Below are positions 10,658 through 23,296 of a stretch of DNA of 64,000 nucleotides, one piece after another. The stretch's first letter is position 1. Every line of letters begins with the position of its first letter. Under the pieces are notes generated by a model, which did no database searches, was not told where the DNA came from, and worked only from the letters and a program-made list of their open reading frames with translations. Source of the DNA: Cyanophora paradoxa. Its lineage: Eukaryota; Glaucocystophyceae; Cyanophorales; Cyanophoraceae. The DNA lies in NCBI GenBank assembly GCA_004431415.1, contig QPMI01000522.1, forward strand, positions 186,001 through 250,000. Reading direction: 5' to 3'. The translations under genes were made by a program, and so were the position numbers.

Positions 10658-11835
10658 GCGATTGATACGTATGACAGCGCGCCGGTCGAGCAGATGCTTG
10701 CGTGTAGGCTAGCCGCGACGGTACGATCCGCTCGGAGCTTCGGCCCGGAGTCAACGAGGGTGACGAGGCGTTCGGTCGCGCCTTCGATCGCTCAGAAAGC
10801 TGCCAAGCAACAGGCCAGCTGCTTCGAAATTCGGTGTGATGCAACCGGCTGGGGTACAGCCACAGTACACCAACTTCGGTGCCATGCATATGGCCAGGTA
10901 CTCCGGTCCACGTACAGGGGTATACGTACAGGCTCGTTACAGCAGCAGTACATGCCAGGTTCCGGCCGCGGCAGGCTAGCGCTAGCGCTAGCGCTGTGCC
11001 AGCCTGGCCCGAACTTTTTTTGGGGGGTGCGCATGCGCATCATCACATGCGCAGCGCATGCCCGGCCATGGCCACGGTCACCGGGTACGTATACGCGTAT
11101 ATACGTACGGTCACATACTGTAAAACGAGAAATGTCCGGCAGCACTTAATATTCGGCGCTTTTCGGCATAGCCTCGCGGTGCCGAATATTTGAAACTGCC
11201 AGAATTGTGCAATTGCAAATGTCTGGCGAAAGAAGGATCGATGTACCCGCCGCCTAGGCGGACTGGCTGTGTTGCCGAAAATATGATGCCGATGAACCAC
11301 AGTACTAGTTTCGGCGCATTTTTCAGGTTTTGCCGAAATAAAGTGACGCCGGACATTTCTCGTTTTACAGTACGTATACTACGGTGCCAATATTTTTAAT
11401 TGCAATTGCAACAGCGGCTGGCCACGGCCATCTAGATCTCGGCCGTCTGCGGGCCTGCGGCCGGCCTCAAATTAAAATCGGATCCGGACTCTTAAGCTTA
11501 GAGCTCGAGCTTTACATTAAATTCCAGGTTGGAAGCCTGGCAGCAGTGCGCGCGGGCCCGAGCTCGAGCGGACCGGCCGCGGTCACCGCGCCGGGACGTC
11601 CCCGCCAACTTGGCCATGGCCGCCGGGCAAGCCGCCGCCGGCAGCCCAGAATCCCCAGATGCATCAGACGTCGACGCATATCGATATCATGTTTCAAACT
11701 GTTGGGCGCAGAATGTCCCATGCCTGCAAGGGGACGGGGTCATCGGCCGGGGCCGCTGGGGATGTGCGAGTGCGTCGGGGCCGCAGGCGGCGCGTCGCGG
11801 TCGTTGGCGCCTGCGCACGCCGGGAGGCCACCGCG
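10658..11835. other. 1.2 kb intergenic with one MITE
   Basis: No recognisable coding sequence. It lies between the 5' end of one minus-strand gene and the 3' end of the next, so it should hold the promoter of the oxygenase-like gene. The only clear structure is the MITE at 11116-11372. Palindromic words such as GCTAGCGCTAGCGCTAGCGC (near 10977) are frequent. Confidence 0.55.
11116..11372. mobile_element. MITE with perfect 25-bp terminal inverted repeat
   Basis: The left end TACTGTAAAACGAGAAATGT continues CCGGC, and the right end is its exact reverse complement ending ACAGTA. The 257-bp body has no ORF and contains TTCGGC and GCCGAA words in both orientations. The outer TA pair and CTGTA start link it to the element at 4733-4961, but the bodies differ. 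The perfect ends suggest recent insertion. Confidence 0.85.
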
Positions 11836-13342
11836 TCAGAGGGACCGCGGCGCTGCGCCCAGCCGGGTCGGGCGGGGGGTACCGAGGAGCCGCTTCATGA
11901 ACTCGTACGTGCTCCTGCGGGGCGGGGGGGTGGGGGCGGCTCAGAGGGGTACGGGAAAACTGGCGAGGGTCGGGCGGCCGCACCAGCAGATGGCGGCCGC
12001 AGGCGTGTGGAAGAGCATGCGGGCCTGTACCCCGCCCCGTGAGAACAAGAAGAAGGTGTGGGGGGGGGGAGAAATCAGGGGGGGGGTACCTGAGCGCCGG
12101 CCCAGAAGGCGCGGGCGCCCTCCTCGCGCAGGATGCTCCGCGCCGTGTCCGCCATCCCGTGGTACTTGCGCCCAATGCACGGGCCCTGCGTCTGCAGCCG
12201 CGTCTTGATCACCTGCGCGGCGCGGACGGATCAAATCCCGGATCAAATTTCAGATCAAATTTCGGATTTCGAATTCGAATGCGGGCGGACGTCGAGGGGG
12301 TTGGTGAGGCCGGAGGCGATGCAGCCGGCGAAGGCGCCGGCCGGGATGTCGACGGCCGGGCCCTCCTCCCCGTTCGGCGCGATGACTCTGCGGGCGGGCG
12401 GGTGGGTGGGGGTGGAATAGATGCGCGCGGGGTACGGGTGGGGGCGCACGTGCGGCAGGATTCGTATGAGGCGAAGTGGATGGCGGTGAAGGGTACGTTC
12501 ATCACGAGCGTCGTGGGGTACGACACCCAGAACTGCTTCACCTGAGAACAGGGGGCGTCAGCGGCGGGCGACGGGCTGGGGCCGGAAGCAGATCGAGTGG
12601 ACGCGTACCCCCTCCTCCACCGCGATCCGAGAGACGGCGTTCGTGATACTCCTGCAGCGCGGCGCGCGTAATAAGGATGGAAGCCAAGTGGGGAAGGGAG
12701 GGAGGGGCCAGGGCCGCGCCTGTACTGCCCGAGCTGCATGCGCTGCTTGACCACGTCGCAGGGCGTCATGATGGCGTCCTGGACCTGCGCCGCGGGCTCC
12801 GTTTGAGGGCGGCGGGCGCGGCAGCTCCGGGCGCAGCTTCGGGCGCACGACTGTCGCGGTGGCGCCGGCAGCGCCCGTGGCGAGCGGGTGGTGGCCGGGG
12901 CTGTCCCCGCCGTAGGCCTGCCGCGCGAGCAAGCGAGCGAGTCAGCGGCCGGCCGCATGCGCGGCGCGGAAGCGCTCCCGCTCGCGCTTGCTCGAGGCTG
13001 GGGAGCGCTCACGATCTTCGCGGCTTCGTAGGTGGCGAAGTAGATCGCGTGGGCGGGCGCGGCGCCGGCAGCCATCGCGGAGACGCCGCGCCACGTCCGG
13101 CGGAGCCCCTCCTCGGCGACCAGCTTGCGGAAGGATGCGAGCATGCCCACCGTCTCCTCGGCCACGCTCGTGCGCGCCACCTGCAGGCGCGTCTTGATCG
13201 TGTCGACCTGCACAGCCCCGCGCTCAGCTCCGGTGCCGCGATTAGGGACGGGCGGCGGCCGCGCGCGGTGCGGAGCGGTCATTGGGCTAACCGGGAACAT
13301 CGCTATGTGCTCGACCGTCCCGGCAACGGCGCCCGCCACCAT
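11836..13342 (-). CDS. Mitoferrin-like mitochondrial carrier (multi-exon)
   Basis: Exons on the minus strand give, in order: MVAGAVAGTVEHIAMFPV then DTIKTRLQV (first carrier signature), WRGVSAMAAGAAPAHAIYFA, TPCDVVKQRMQLGQY (second repeat), YPTTLVMNVPFTAIHFASYE, GCIASGLTNPLDV with downstream KTRLQTQG (third repeat), and a final exon with MLFHTPAAAICWCGY and TYEFMKRLLG to a TGA at 11836-11838. The GAAPAHAIYF and NVPFTAIHF motifs are those of mitoferrin/MRS3-4, the inner-membrane iron importers feeding Fe-S and haem synthesis. Three carrier repeats are present, so it looks complete apart from an uncertain 5' end; codons upstream of 13342 remain open. Introns carry GTACCCC motifs. Confidence 0.8.
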
Positions 13343-13828
13343 GTGCTCCCCGAACGTGAGGGACTCATCGCGCTCGTCTGCCCGCGGGCCTCAGGACGCG
13401 GCAAAATCGCCGCGAGTCGGAGGAGAGATCGCTAACCGGCACTGGGGATGTAAATGGGCCGCGCCGCGCCCTCGGACGGCCGCGAACTGGGATGGCCCGC
13501 CGGCTGGCCGCCGCGAGATGGCGCCGCGACGGCTGCTCGCGCTGAAGATGCCAACGCGGACGGGGAGACCGTCGCGGGCGGGACGCGCTGCTCGCGCTCC
13601 ATAAGCGCGACCTAATGATACTGCCACAGCGGGCACGTCCCGAGCCTACAAACAGCACGAGCCCGAGGTCCGGGACCCTCGTAAATCGCTTACTGGCTCG
13701 CGCGGGGGCCCGCTCGCAAGGGCAAGGAAGCTCGGGGGGTACCTGAACGTACAGCCTGAACGCGACGTCGACGGACCAGGCAAGCAAAGATTGAGCCGCC
13801 GAATCTGAGGCCGAGAGGCGCGGCCCCG
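13343..13828. other. Short divergent intergenic region
   Basis: This lies between the 5' ends of the mitoferrin (-) and MgtE-like (+) genes and probably contains both promoters and the mitoferrin 5' exon. I see no TATA-like element that I would defend. Confidence 0.4.
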
Positions 13829-15208
13829 ATGGGCATGCGCGAGCACGCGGCGGACGACGCCGAGCAAGTTGCGCTTATGGACCACGGCAGCGACCACGAA
13901 CACGACCGCAAGGGGCAGACGCACGCCTGGGAGTTCAAGGTGCGGCAGCGCAGCCGGCTCGGCACGCCTGGCGAGCGCGCCGCCAGAGAACCAGAGCGCA
14001 CATAGGAAGCGCTGGTCCTTTGGCATGCCGCCGCTCAGACGAGCCGCGCGAGCGCTTCCCACGAGCTCTTACTAGCGCCTAGCCCCCAGCGCCCCGCCCG
14101 CGAGTCCGTCCGACCGTGCCGCGTGTCGCGCGCTGACCTTCTGGTTCTCGCGCCTCCGGCAGGGCCACCCAGCGGCAGCCGCGTACCTGGCATCAAGCGA
14201 CGCGGCCGTCGCACTCGCTCCCTACAGCCAATCCACAGTCGGTCCGCGCTCCGGCCCGCAGTCGCGCACGGGGTCCCTCACGCCCCGGCCCCGCGTCCCG
14301 CAGGGGACGCGATAAGGACGCGCGGGCCGTGGTTGCTCGTCCTGTTCATCGGCGGCATCTGCACGGGCCACGTCATGCAGGGTGCGCGCGGCCCGCGAAG
14401 CTTGAGCCGCGCGCCCTTGCGGCCCACCAGAATCTGCCGCCGCAGTCTTCGAGGGTGAGCTGAAGCGCAACATCGAGCTCTCGTACTTCATACCCCTCCT
14501 AATCGGCACGGGGGGGAACACGGGTGCGTCCGCATCCCTCGCGACACTACCTCCCGCTCGAGACCGGATTCGACGCGAGGCCCGCAGGATCCCAGACAGT
14601 CTCGACAATCATCCGCGCTTTGGCCCTGCACGACGTGAGGTGCGGTAGCCCCCCGAAGCCATGCGTACCCCCCTAGACGTCCCCCCCAACCGCAGGCCCA
14701 CCGTCCGGGACCTCCTCTCCGTCCTCGCCCGCGAGGGTACCCCCCCCCCCGCCCCGCCGTCCGCGCCCGTACCCCCCTCAAGCCGACGTCGTATCCCCCT
14801 CCGCCAGCAATGACGGGCCTCGGCGTTGGGTCGGGCCTCGCTGTGGTGGCGTTCCTCCTTGCCTCGCTCTGGGGTATGCCCTCCAGCGTCTCCCTCGTCG
14901 TCGCCGTCTCCACGGTATAGCCCCCCACACACACGGCTCCTCGCCCGCCTGTACCCCCGCCAATGCGCCGGGCGCGGCAGGTCGTCATAACGCTCTGGGC
15001 GAACTGCGTGGGGGCGGCGGTACCCCTCCTGGCCTGCCGCTTCGGGGTAGACCCCGCCGTCCTCTCCGCCCCCGTCTGCACAACCCTCGTCGACGCCACC
15101 GGTCCGCCTCCCGTACCCCTCTCCGCTCCTCTCCCCCTTATGAGCTCGCCCGTGCACGCAGGTCTCACAATATACTTTCTCACAGCGAAACTCTTCCTAA
15201 GCGTATGA
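13829..15208 (+). CDS. MgtE/SLC41-type divalent cation transporter (multi-exon)
   Basis: First exon from ATG 13829 encodes an acidic, His-containing N-terminus ([18 protein letters not shown]) ending at a GT splice site near 13940. Later exons encode [18 protein letters not shown], then [20 protein letters not shown] with NTG before the splice, then [15 protein letters not shown], then [20 protein letters not shown], a helix ending [11 protein letters not shown], and [20 protein letters not shown] to TGA 15206-15208. [15 protein letters not shown], the DPA segment and the D-x-TGL-x-IYF end are hallmarks of the MgtE membrane domain, which moves Mg2+ or related cations. The cytoplasmic N and CBS domains of bacterial MgtE are absent, and only one membrane domain is seen, unlike the doubled SLC41 form. 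Confidence 0.8.
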
Positions 15209-15273
15209 CGCGGGCCGGCCGGCCCGCGGATGGGCAGGCTCGAACCATCTCCAGCCGGCCGGCTCGGCCCCGC

Positions 15274-18200
15274 TCAGCCGATGAAGTCCGTCCAGGAGGG
15301 GAGGCCGGGGGGCCCGCCGTCAAGGGGTACGGGCGTCCGCGCCGGGGCCGCCCGGTACACTCCGCCCGGGGCCTCCTTCTTCTTCCCCCTCCGCCCCTTC
15401 CCGCCCTTTGCCGCCCCGGAACCCGCCTTGTCGTCCGCCTCCGCCTCCGCCTCCGCCCCCCCGTCCTCCTCCCCCTCGGCCTTCTTGGCCGCCCTCCGCC
15501 GCCGCCGCCGCGCCGGCGTCGGCGAGGGCGAGGGCGAGGGCGTGGGCGTCGGGCTGGGCGTCGGCGTCTCCACCCCGTACCCCGCCCACTCCGCCGCCGA
15601 GTAGACGTCCGTGATCGCCCCGAGGCCTGCGTAAAAAAACAATACAAATAAGTGCCAAATCGGATTCGAACGCTGCGCTGCGCCCCGCGCCGGCCGCGGG
15701 CACCGACGGCGGCGGCCGTGAACGCCTCCTTGAACGCTAGGAACTCGTCCAGGCGGCACCTGGGGGTACACGGGATCAAAGGGGGGTACGGTGCGCTCGG
15801 AGGGGGGTACGCACTTGGCGACGACGCGGCAGAACCGCTCGTCGGAGGGCGCGCAGAGGACGGCCAGCGAGGAGCTCTCCGCCCGATCGGCGTCCCGCGC
15901 CCTGAGAGCGGGGTGCGTCGATTCCTGATCGGGCGCGAGGCGAAGGAGCGAGTCTGGAGGGGGGGTACCGGAGGAAGGTCCAGCGGGGCTTGATGCGCCC
16001 CTCGAGGCTGCAGCCGAGGAAGGCCGGGAACTCGACTAGCTCCTGGGGGTCCCTGTACCCCCGCTTCAGAGGGGGGAGGGGGGAAGGACATCCAGAGGGG
16101 GTACGGGGCGCGCCTGCGCATCTCGGTGCGGAGAAACGCGACCTTCGCGTCCAGCGACTCCGTGCGGTAGTGGAAGAGCCCCGGGAACATGACGCACCTG
16201 GGGTACATGTCAGGTTGAGTTGGGAGGGGGGGGGGGGGGAATAGTTCACATGCTGCCGAAGTCGCGGGGGCTGATGCCCAGACCCGCAAAGTAGACCCGC
16301 GTGGCTGCGACGCGGGGTAGGGTCAAGGGGGAAAGGAGCGGGCGGGGGTACGAGATTCGGGGGATGAGCGGGAGGGGTACGGGGGTCGGGAAACCTCACC
16401 CTCGAGGCGGGCTAGGGAGAACCCGAGGACGTTGAGGGAGCGGGAGAGGAGGATGGGTACCTCGAACTGGGGGATCCCGACCTGTACCCGGGTAAGGCTA
16501 GGGGGGGGAGCCGGGGGTAGGGCGACCTTGGAGGTCAGGAACTCAACAACGGGGGCGATGTGCCCCTCGACGCTCAGCGTCAGCAGCGAGGGGCGCATAA
16601 ACACCATCTGATGAGAGGGGGGATGAGACGGGGGAAGTGGGAGGGTAGATGGAGCCGAGGGGGTACGCTCGCCTTGCCGAGGGCCAGGGGGGGTATCCCG
16701 AGGGCCACCAGGTAGTCCACGGTCGGCTCCAGCTTCTTCTTCAGCTGCGCCGAAAATAAGCAGACTGAGGGGGACGCTTTATCAACGGGAAGGGGGGTAC
16801 CGAGAGCTTGGCAAGGGACGGAACCTTGACGAGGCACATGGCGGCGTCGCTGTCGGGTCCGATTGAGTGCGATTGAATCGGATCGATTGAGTCGGGCGGT
16901 GGGACGGGGCGGCGCCGGGGTACCGTTTGGAGAGGCGGAGGGCCCTCTCGAGGAAGGCGATGATCTTGGGGGCGGCGGGGGAGGGGGGTAGGGCCTCCTC
17001 TACGGGGGAGGGGGCGGAGGGTACGGGGGACGCGGGGCGCGCCTCGTCCCCCCCGCCCTCCCCCTCGGAGGAGGCCGCCCCGCCGGCGCGGGGCCCGCGG
17101 CGGCGGCGCGGGGCCAGCGCCGTCCCGAACTGCAGCGGCGCCGCGTGGTACTGAAGGAAGGGGAAGACGAACGTTCGCTCAGCCAGACCCGCGATCCGCG
17201 CTCGAGACGGGAGGGGAAGGGTCACCTTGGCGCGGACGGCGGCCCAGTCGTCGGGCGAGGCCGGCGCGGCGCCCTCGCCGCGCCGCAGCTCCGCGAGGCG
17301 CGAGACCAGCTCGCCCCGGAACGCCGCGTAGTCCTCTACAACAACAACAAGAAGAAGCACGGATCATCAGAGGGGAAGCGAGCGAGCGAGCAGGGCTATA
17401 GATAGCCGGCGCGCGCACCGGGGAGGGCGCCGCAGAGGGCGGCGAACTTGTCGTCGGAGTACTGGAGGAGGCTGGAGAGGGAGAGGTCCCGCCCGCACTC
17501 GGACGCGAACTCGTGCCGCGGCACGATCCGCTCCTCCAGCCTGGGCCGGCCCGCCGATCAGAGGGGGGATTGAGAGGGCGTGGGGGGGGGGGGAGGCGGA
17601 TGCCGAGGGCGAGCCCCTCCCTGCTAGCTTCTGGAGGGCCCAGAGTAGCACTCTATCCAAACTTGACTCTCGTAGCTGTCTCTCTCTCTGGGCGGGGCGG
17701 CGGCGCACGAGAAGGTGAAGTAGTTCTTGCAGGTGAGGAGCTCCCTCGCGTCGCGCCCCATCACCTCCGTCAGGTACAGCGTCTGCGGCGGGGGAGTGAG
17801 GGGGGGGGAGGGGGGGCGGGGGGGGGGGGGGGGGGGGCGGGAGGGGAGCGAGCCTTGCGGGAGAGGGTGTCGAGGGACCAGCCGAGGACGGAGGGGCACG
17901 CCGCCAGGTACCCGTGCAGGTCCCGGTTCCGGATCCCTGGGGGGGTACGGTCATGCGGTGTGGGAGGAGGGGGGTACAGGGGCGCTGGGGGGTACCGATG
18001 CGCTCGAGGAACTCGACCTTCTGGCGGACCGTGTCCGTGCTCATCTTGAAGACGCGCGGGAAGCGCAGCGCGATTTCCCGCACGACCCTGTACCCGTACG
18101 CGGGCGAGCGAAGGGACTCAGGGGGTACGAGGAAAGCGCGGCGCGACGGGGGTACGCACTTCTTGGAAAAGCCCTGGGCGCGGAGGAACGCCACCGTCGT

Positions 18201-19436
18201 GGGGAGCTTGAGGGGCCGCGAGAAGACGAACGGGTCCCCCTTCACGACGTACCTGCGTACCCCCCTCAGTCCCCGGTACGCGTACCCGGGAGAGGCGCGG
18301 CCGCGCGGGGGTACGCGCGCACTCGAAGCGCTTCTCGTCGATCCCGAGGCGCTCCAGAAACTCCACGACGTACCTGCGGGGTACCGGGAGTCGGGAGGGG
18401 CGCGGGCACAGAAGCGGCGTACCCCCCTCCCAACCGCACCGGATCTCCTCCATGGGGGTCGTGAGGATCTTGGGGTACGAGAGGAGCAGGCGCGCCATCT
18501 GGCGGCCTCCGACGCCGGCCGTGTTCAGGTAGTCGACGTTCTGCGGGGCCAGCGGCCTGTGAGGAGCGCGGCGGCGGGGCGGGCGGCGGGGCGGGCGGCG
18601 GGGCGGGCGGCGGGGCGGGCGGCGGGGCGGGCCTGCATCATGTGCACGCAGTCCGCGGGGTCCCTCCGGAACGCTCCGACGATTCCCTGCGCCGCGCTGA
18701 GCGCAGCGCGCCGCGCGCCTCGCGTCCCCTCGGGCCGCTCGGACCTTCGGCTCGAGTCCCACGTGCCTGAGGTACTCGGAGAGGGGCCGCATCGCGTCCT
18801 GCGGAGCCGCGTCGGCGCCAGAGAGACGCTGGGGCGATCCGCAGGGCGCGCACCTCGACGCTCATGTACTTGAGCAGCGGGAAGCGCTCATTCAGGTCGA
18901 CGATCTGCGGAGGGGCGTGGTTCGAGCGGCGCCGGGCGGCGGGGTGGCGGGGCCGGACGCGCCTCGCTCTCCTTGGCGCCCTCGGCGGCGAGGAACGACT
19001 GCGACGCCTCCGGCCTGCTCAGCATCGCCTCGATCGTGTCACGCTCGCCGAGCTCCGCCTCCTCGGCCTCCTCGAACTGGCTCTTGCGACCGCGTCCGCG
19101 CTTCTTCGCTGACTGCGGTACCGCCTCGCTGGCCGCTGCCGCACGGCAGCCCGCGGGAGGCGCGAGCTCAGGGGCCTCCGCTGCCTGGAAGCGGACGGCC
19201 GCTCCAAGGAATCCGCGGCGACCGACAAGCGCGTCATCCGAGGGCAGGCGCCCGTGTCTGCGTTCGCGGTCACCGTGAGCAAGCATCGGACGCGGTGCCC
19301 GATCGCCGACGCACCCGCGAGCGCGAGCCGAGTCGTGCAGGGCACATACCGCGCGGGCGGTGGTCAGGACCGCAGGAACTCCATGCTGTGCCGCCGGCGT
19401 GTGCACGGAAGGGCCGCTGAAGGCCGATCCCATCAA
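15274..19436 (-). CDS. mTERF-family organellar transcription/RNA factor (multi-exon)
   Basis: Successive minus-strand exons carry helical mTERF repeats: IVDLNERFPLLKYMSVE, NVDYLNTAGVGGRQMARLLL then SYPKILTTPMEEI, YVVEFLERLGIDEKRFE, KLPTTVAFLRAQGFSKK, REIALRFPRVFKMSTDTVRQ then KVEFLERIG, and FHYRTESLDAKVAFLRTEM. The L-x-P-x-ILT/FK pattern and the fL-x-x-lG end of each repeat are typical. The N-terminal exon (18888-19436) is basic and could be an organelle transit peptide; its exact start (ATG at 19436 or about 19345) is not decided. The C-terminus is a TP/SP-repeat plus K/R/E/A-rich tail ending at 15274. mTERF proteins bind nucleic acid in mitochondria or plastids. Many short GTACCCCC introns interrupt it. 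Confidence 0.75.
18568..18633. repeat. 13-bp GC-rich tandem repeat
   Basis: The unit GGGCGGGCGGCGG (or a rotation of it) is repeated five to six times inside an mTERF intron or exon edge. The plus strand has regularly spaced G-runs, so G-quadruplex formation is possible. Confidence 0.85.
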
Positions 19437-19733
19437 ATCGCAGCGGTCAAGTTGAAGTGGTGTACCCAGTTGGGCAAGCCGCCGCTTAGCCGCGGCTTAG
19501 CCGCCAGCCGAGCCAAGAACAATCGGGCAGTTCTGGCCGCTTGCGGCTGACTCAGAGCTCCATGAAGCTGCGCTGATGGCCTAGCCAGGAGCCCTTGAGC
19601 CTTATCCGTCCAGCGAGCTGGGCACTGCTCCAGAGCGGACACCACGCTAGATTGAGCTCGGAACAGCGGCGTAGCTAACATTTCCGGCCTTTAGGGGCAG
19701 CAGCTTGGTCGGCCCGCCGAGGTAGAGCAGACC

Positions 19734-21939
19734 ATGTCCGCCCGCACGGTCCGCACCCACTCCGTCCGCACGGCGGACCTCGTCGCTCTGCTCGACAGGG
19801 TCGGGACCCCTGGCGACGAGGAGTGGGGCAACGACATTCTCCCGAGCGCGCACAAGGCCCACCTGGCGGAGCGGCCGCAGCACGCCGCCTCCGGATCCGC
19901 CTCCGCGCGGCGAGGCTCGGGCGCCGGCGCCCCTCGGGTCTCGCCCAAGCGGCCTTCGAGCTCTCCCGCGGCGCCGGCGGCCCCTCCGGCGCCCGAGGCG
20001 ACCTCGCCCGCGCCTCCGGAGCCGCCCAAGCAGCAGCAGCAGCAGGAGCAGCAGCCGCGGCCGCCGCCCAGCGCCCCTCCAGGCCCCAGGTACCGTCCCT
20101 CCCCGCCCCGCGCGCCGGCTGCCGTGCCTGACGTGCGTCTGGCAGACCGCCGCGCCGGCGCCGGCGCCCCGCCGGCCCGTCGCCCCGCGGAGCGCGGGCC
20201 CGCAGCGCGTCGCCCTCAAGTTCGGCCCGCCCGTACCCGTCGCACGCCTCTTCGGCTCCGCCCGGGCCGAGGGCCGCGTCGCCGTGCGCCCTTTCTTCCC
20301 GGTACCCCCGCCGCCTTTCTTCCCCCCTCACCCCGCCGCTTCCGCAGGCGGACGAGGCGGCGCGGGAGGCGGGCGGGGGCGACCCCCCCGAGACGCAGCG
20401 CAGCCGGACCGCCTCGTTCTCCCGCTCGCTCTCGGGTACCCTGAAGCCGGAGCACGTACCCCTCCTGGAGGCGGCCGTGGCGGGGATAGTGGATCGCGCT
20501 TCGTTCGAGGCGGCCGCCGCCGCTCTCCTCTCTTCGGCCGCCCCGTCTCCGGTCCCTTCCCGCCCCTCCTCCGCCTCCGCCTCCGCCTCCGCCTCCCGTC
20601 CAGGCTCCGCCGCCGCCTCCCGCCCGCAATCCGCCCACCCCGCCGGTGCCCCGGCCCCGGTGGAGGCGGCGGCCCCCGCCCCGCCCGCCTCCCGCGCGCC
20701 GCGGCCGCCGCAGCCGCCGCCGCCGCCGCCCCTCACGGGCCCCGGGATGCGGCGGAAGCCGGACCTGATCGGCCGCATCTGGAAGGAGGAGGAGCTGCCG
20801 GAGGGCATCCACGGCGGGGGCACCCCCCTGAAGCTGCACGTACCCCCCGCGCTCGCGCGGCCCGAGGGCGCGCAGCCGTTCGCGCCCCTCTCGGCGCGCG
20901 CGGCCATAGAAAAGTACCGCCCGGAGCACGCCGGCCTTCCCGCCCGCCCCATTGAGCTCTTCGAGGCGCCCTGGAAGAAGAGAAGGGATCGCCCCGCCTC
21001 CGCCCCCGCCTCTCCCCAGGGCAGTAGTTCCGCGTCCGCCCGACCGGCCCCTCCCCCGGCCCCGGCCCCACCCCCGCCCCCTCCCCCACCGCAAGCCCAG
21101 GCCGCGACCGCTTCTTCGCCCCGCCCCCAGAGCGCGCCCCGCGGCCTGGGGTGGCGCCCGCCCCCCTTCCCCGTGAACCCTCCGCCCCCGCCCCGCGGCC
21201 GACCCGTACCCCCCGGCCGCATCAGCGCCGGGCCAAACGCCAGCGGTCCCGTGCGCCCTTTCCCCCTCCCCTACCCCCGCCCCAACCTCACTGTACCCCC
21301 GCAGGCCTTCCGGAGCGGCGGCGAGGTCGCCCCCGGGCTGGAGGTCGTGTCTACCCCCCGCGTACGCCCGGAGGACCCCCCGCAGCCTGCCCAGGGGCCC
21401 TCGGCGCCAGAGGCGGCGGCGGCTGCGGGGCTTGTGTCGTCCCTAGAGGCCCCCGAGGGCGCCTCCTTCAAATCCGCGGCGCGGCACGCCCTGAACAGGC
21501 GGCAGGGCTCGGCCCGCTCCTGGGGCTCCCAGTCGGCCCCGCAGTCCCCGCCCTCGTCCTTCCGCATCTCGCTCGACGCGGACGAGTACCTCCGCGCCGC
21601 GGCCGAGTCCGACAGGCGCGCCGAGGCCGCCGCCGAGGCCGCCGCCGTCGAGGCCGACTCGCCGGGGGCCCGCCGCCGGCGGGCGCATCCCGCCTGCCCG
21701 TCGCCGCCGTCGAGGGCCCGCCCGAGCGCCCCGCCACGGCCCGATCCGCGCGCTCCTCGAAGTCCCGCCCGGCCTCCGCGTCGGCCGTCCCGCCGCCCCG
21801 CGCGCACTCGCCCGACCCCTTTCGGGAGTCGCAGCACCGGAGGAACCCGCACCCGCGGCCGGCCCCGGCGCCTACGCCCACGCCGCGCGGGGGCGCCGCG
21901 ACGGCCCGGGGCGGCGCCCCGACGCCGCCGCCCTCCCAG

Positions 21940-21971
<32 letters not shown>

Positions 21972-22335
21972 TCCGACCCTCTTCGAGTTCGTTGGGGACG
22001 CCGCACGGCGGTTCACCTTCGGTGCCTACCTCGTGCGGGCGGGGTACGTGGTGAGGAGGCGCCCGAAGTCCGCCGAGGAGCGCTTGGTCTGGCACGCCGC
22101 GAGCACGGTGCGGGCCCTTTGTTGCCGCTTTCCGCTTTCCCTCGCGACACTCTGCTTGGATTTGCTGAGGCGGCTGAGGCGGCAGAACCCCGAGCTGGCG
22201 GAGGCGTACGTGTCGCGGCCGGCGGCGCGGCCGGCGGCGGAGCGGGCGCGGCTGCGGGCGGAGGCGGCCCCGCGGGCCCTCGCGGCGCGCGCCGCCGCCG
22301 TCCACGCCATGGAGAACCCCGACTTCGACTACTGA
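19734..22335 (+). CDS. Pro/Ala/Ser-rich protein of unknown function (multi-exon)
   Basis: Starts at ATG 19734 (MSARTVRTHSVRTADLVALL), runs through a QQQQQEQQ tract and a splice near 20089, then long Pro/Ala/Ser stretches. Ordered-looking islands are KPDLIGRIWKEEELPEGIHG, ARAAIEKYRPEHAG and RISLDADEYLRAAAESDRRA. A frame change near 21665-21690 implies an intron. The last exon holds TLFEFVGDAARRFTFGAYLV, a helical segment and the end MENPDFDY before TGA at 22333-22335. No family recognised. The 3' end from about 22200 is duplicated at 25342-25478 plus 50527 onward, where the virus inserted. Confidence 0.65.
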
Positions 22336-23296
22336 TGCCGATCTGAACACGACAAGGCCGGTGGTATCCGAGAAGTTCAGAAGGGGCGAGGGGCGAGGGG
22401 GCGAGCAAGGGGCGGCGGGGGGGGAGGGGGAGGAGGGAGGGGAGGGGAGGGGGGCGGGTGGGGGAGCTCAGAATTCTGATCATGAAGACGATCGCGAGGC
22501 TCAAAAATAATTGTACTAGTATATCCTACGTATATTCACGTATACGCGTCTACTGGAGGCTCAAAAACCGTAAACTAACTCGTCTACTACGTATATCATA
22601 GTAGTGTGCTAATGTACATGTGAGTCACACAGTACGTATACGTGTACAAAAGCAATCAGATATCGAAGACCGCCATTGGCTGATGATAAATCATGATTAA
22701 ATTATCCCTATCTACGTAGGAGCACTGAGGAAATTCGGACCGTGTCGGACCCGGGAGGAAGCTGAAGGCGAAAGCCGCGACGGGCCGCGGGCGACTCGGA
22801 GCGAGGCTTCCGCGGGTCGCCGGTCGCGAGGCTCGCGACGGACGCATGATCAGGATGTCCCCTGCATGCATCATGGCATATGGCTGTAGCCTGCAGGTGC
22901 AAAAAGGCCTTGAATTTAAATCATCGGGGGAATCGATATCGGGGCTCCGTCCGAGTTGGGGACGCCGCATACCTACGTAATATACACGTGGTTTTACGTG
23001 CACGCGCGCGCTTGCGTGTTCGGGATTTTTGCGTTTGAAGTTGTCGAATTTTCGTGTGTTCACTTCAAGGACGGATCGGACCGGATCATCGGTCCGGATG
23101 ATCATGATCATGATCATGATGATGATGGATCCAAATGCGAGACTTTGCGAGTTCCACAGTCTTACAGACTCTTACTAACTTTAGCTTTCACCGTCACGAC
23201 GGCGTGCACGTGCACGGTGCACCGTTCAACTTGGCAACTTTCACCGTTCAACTCGGCAACTTAGGCGCCGCCGCGCCGGCCTATATTGCTATAACG

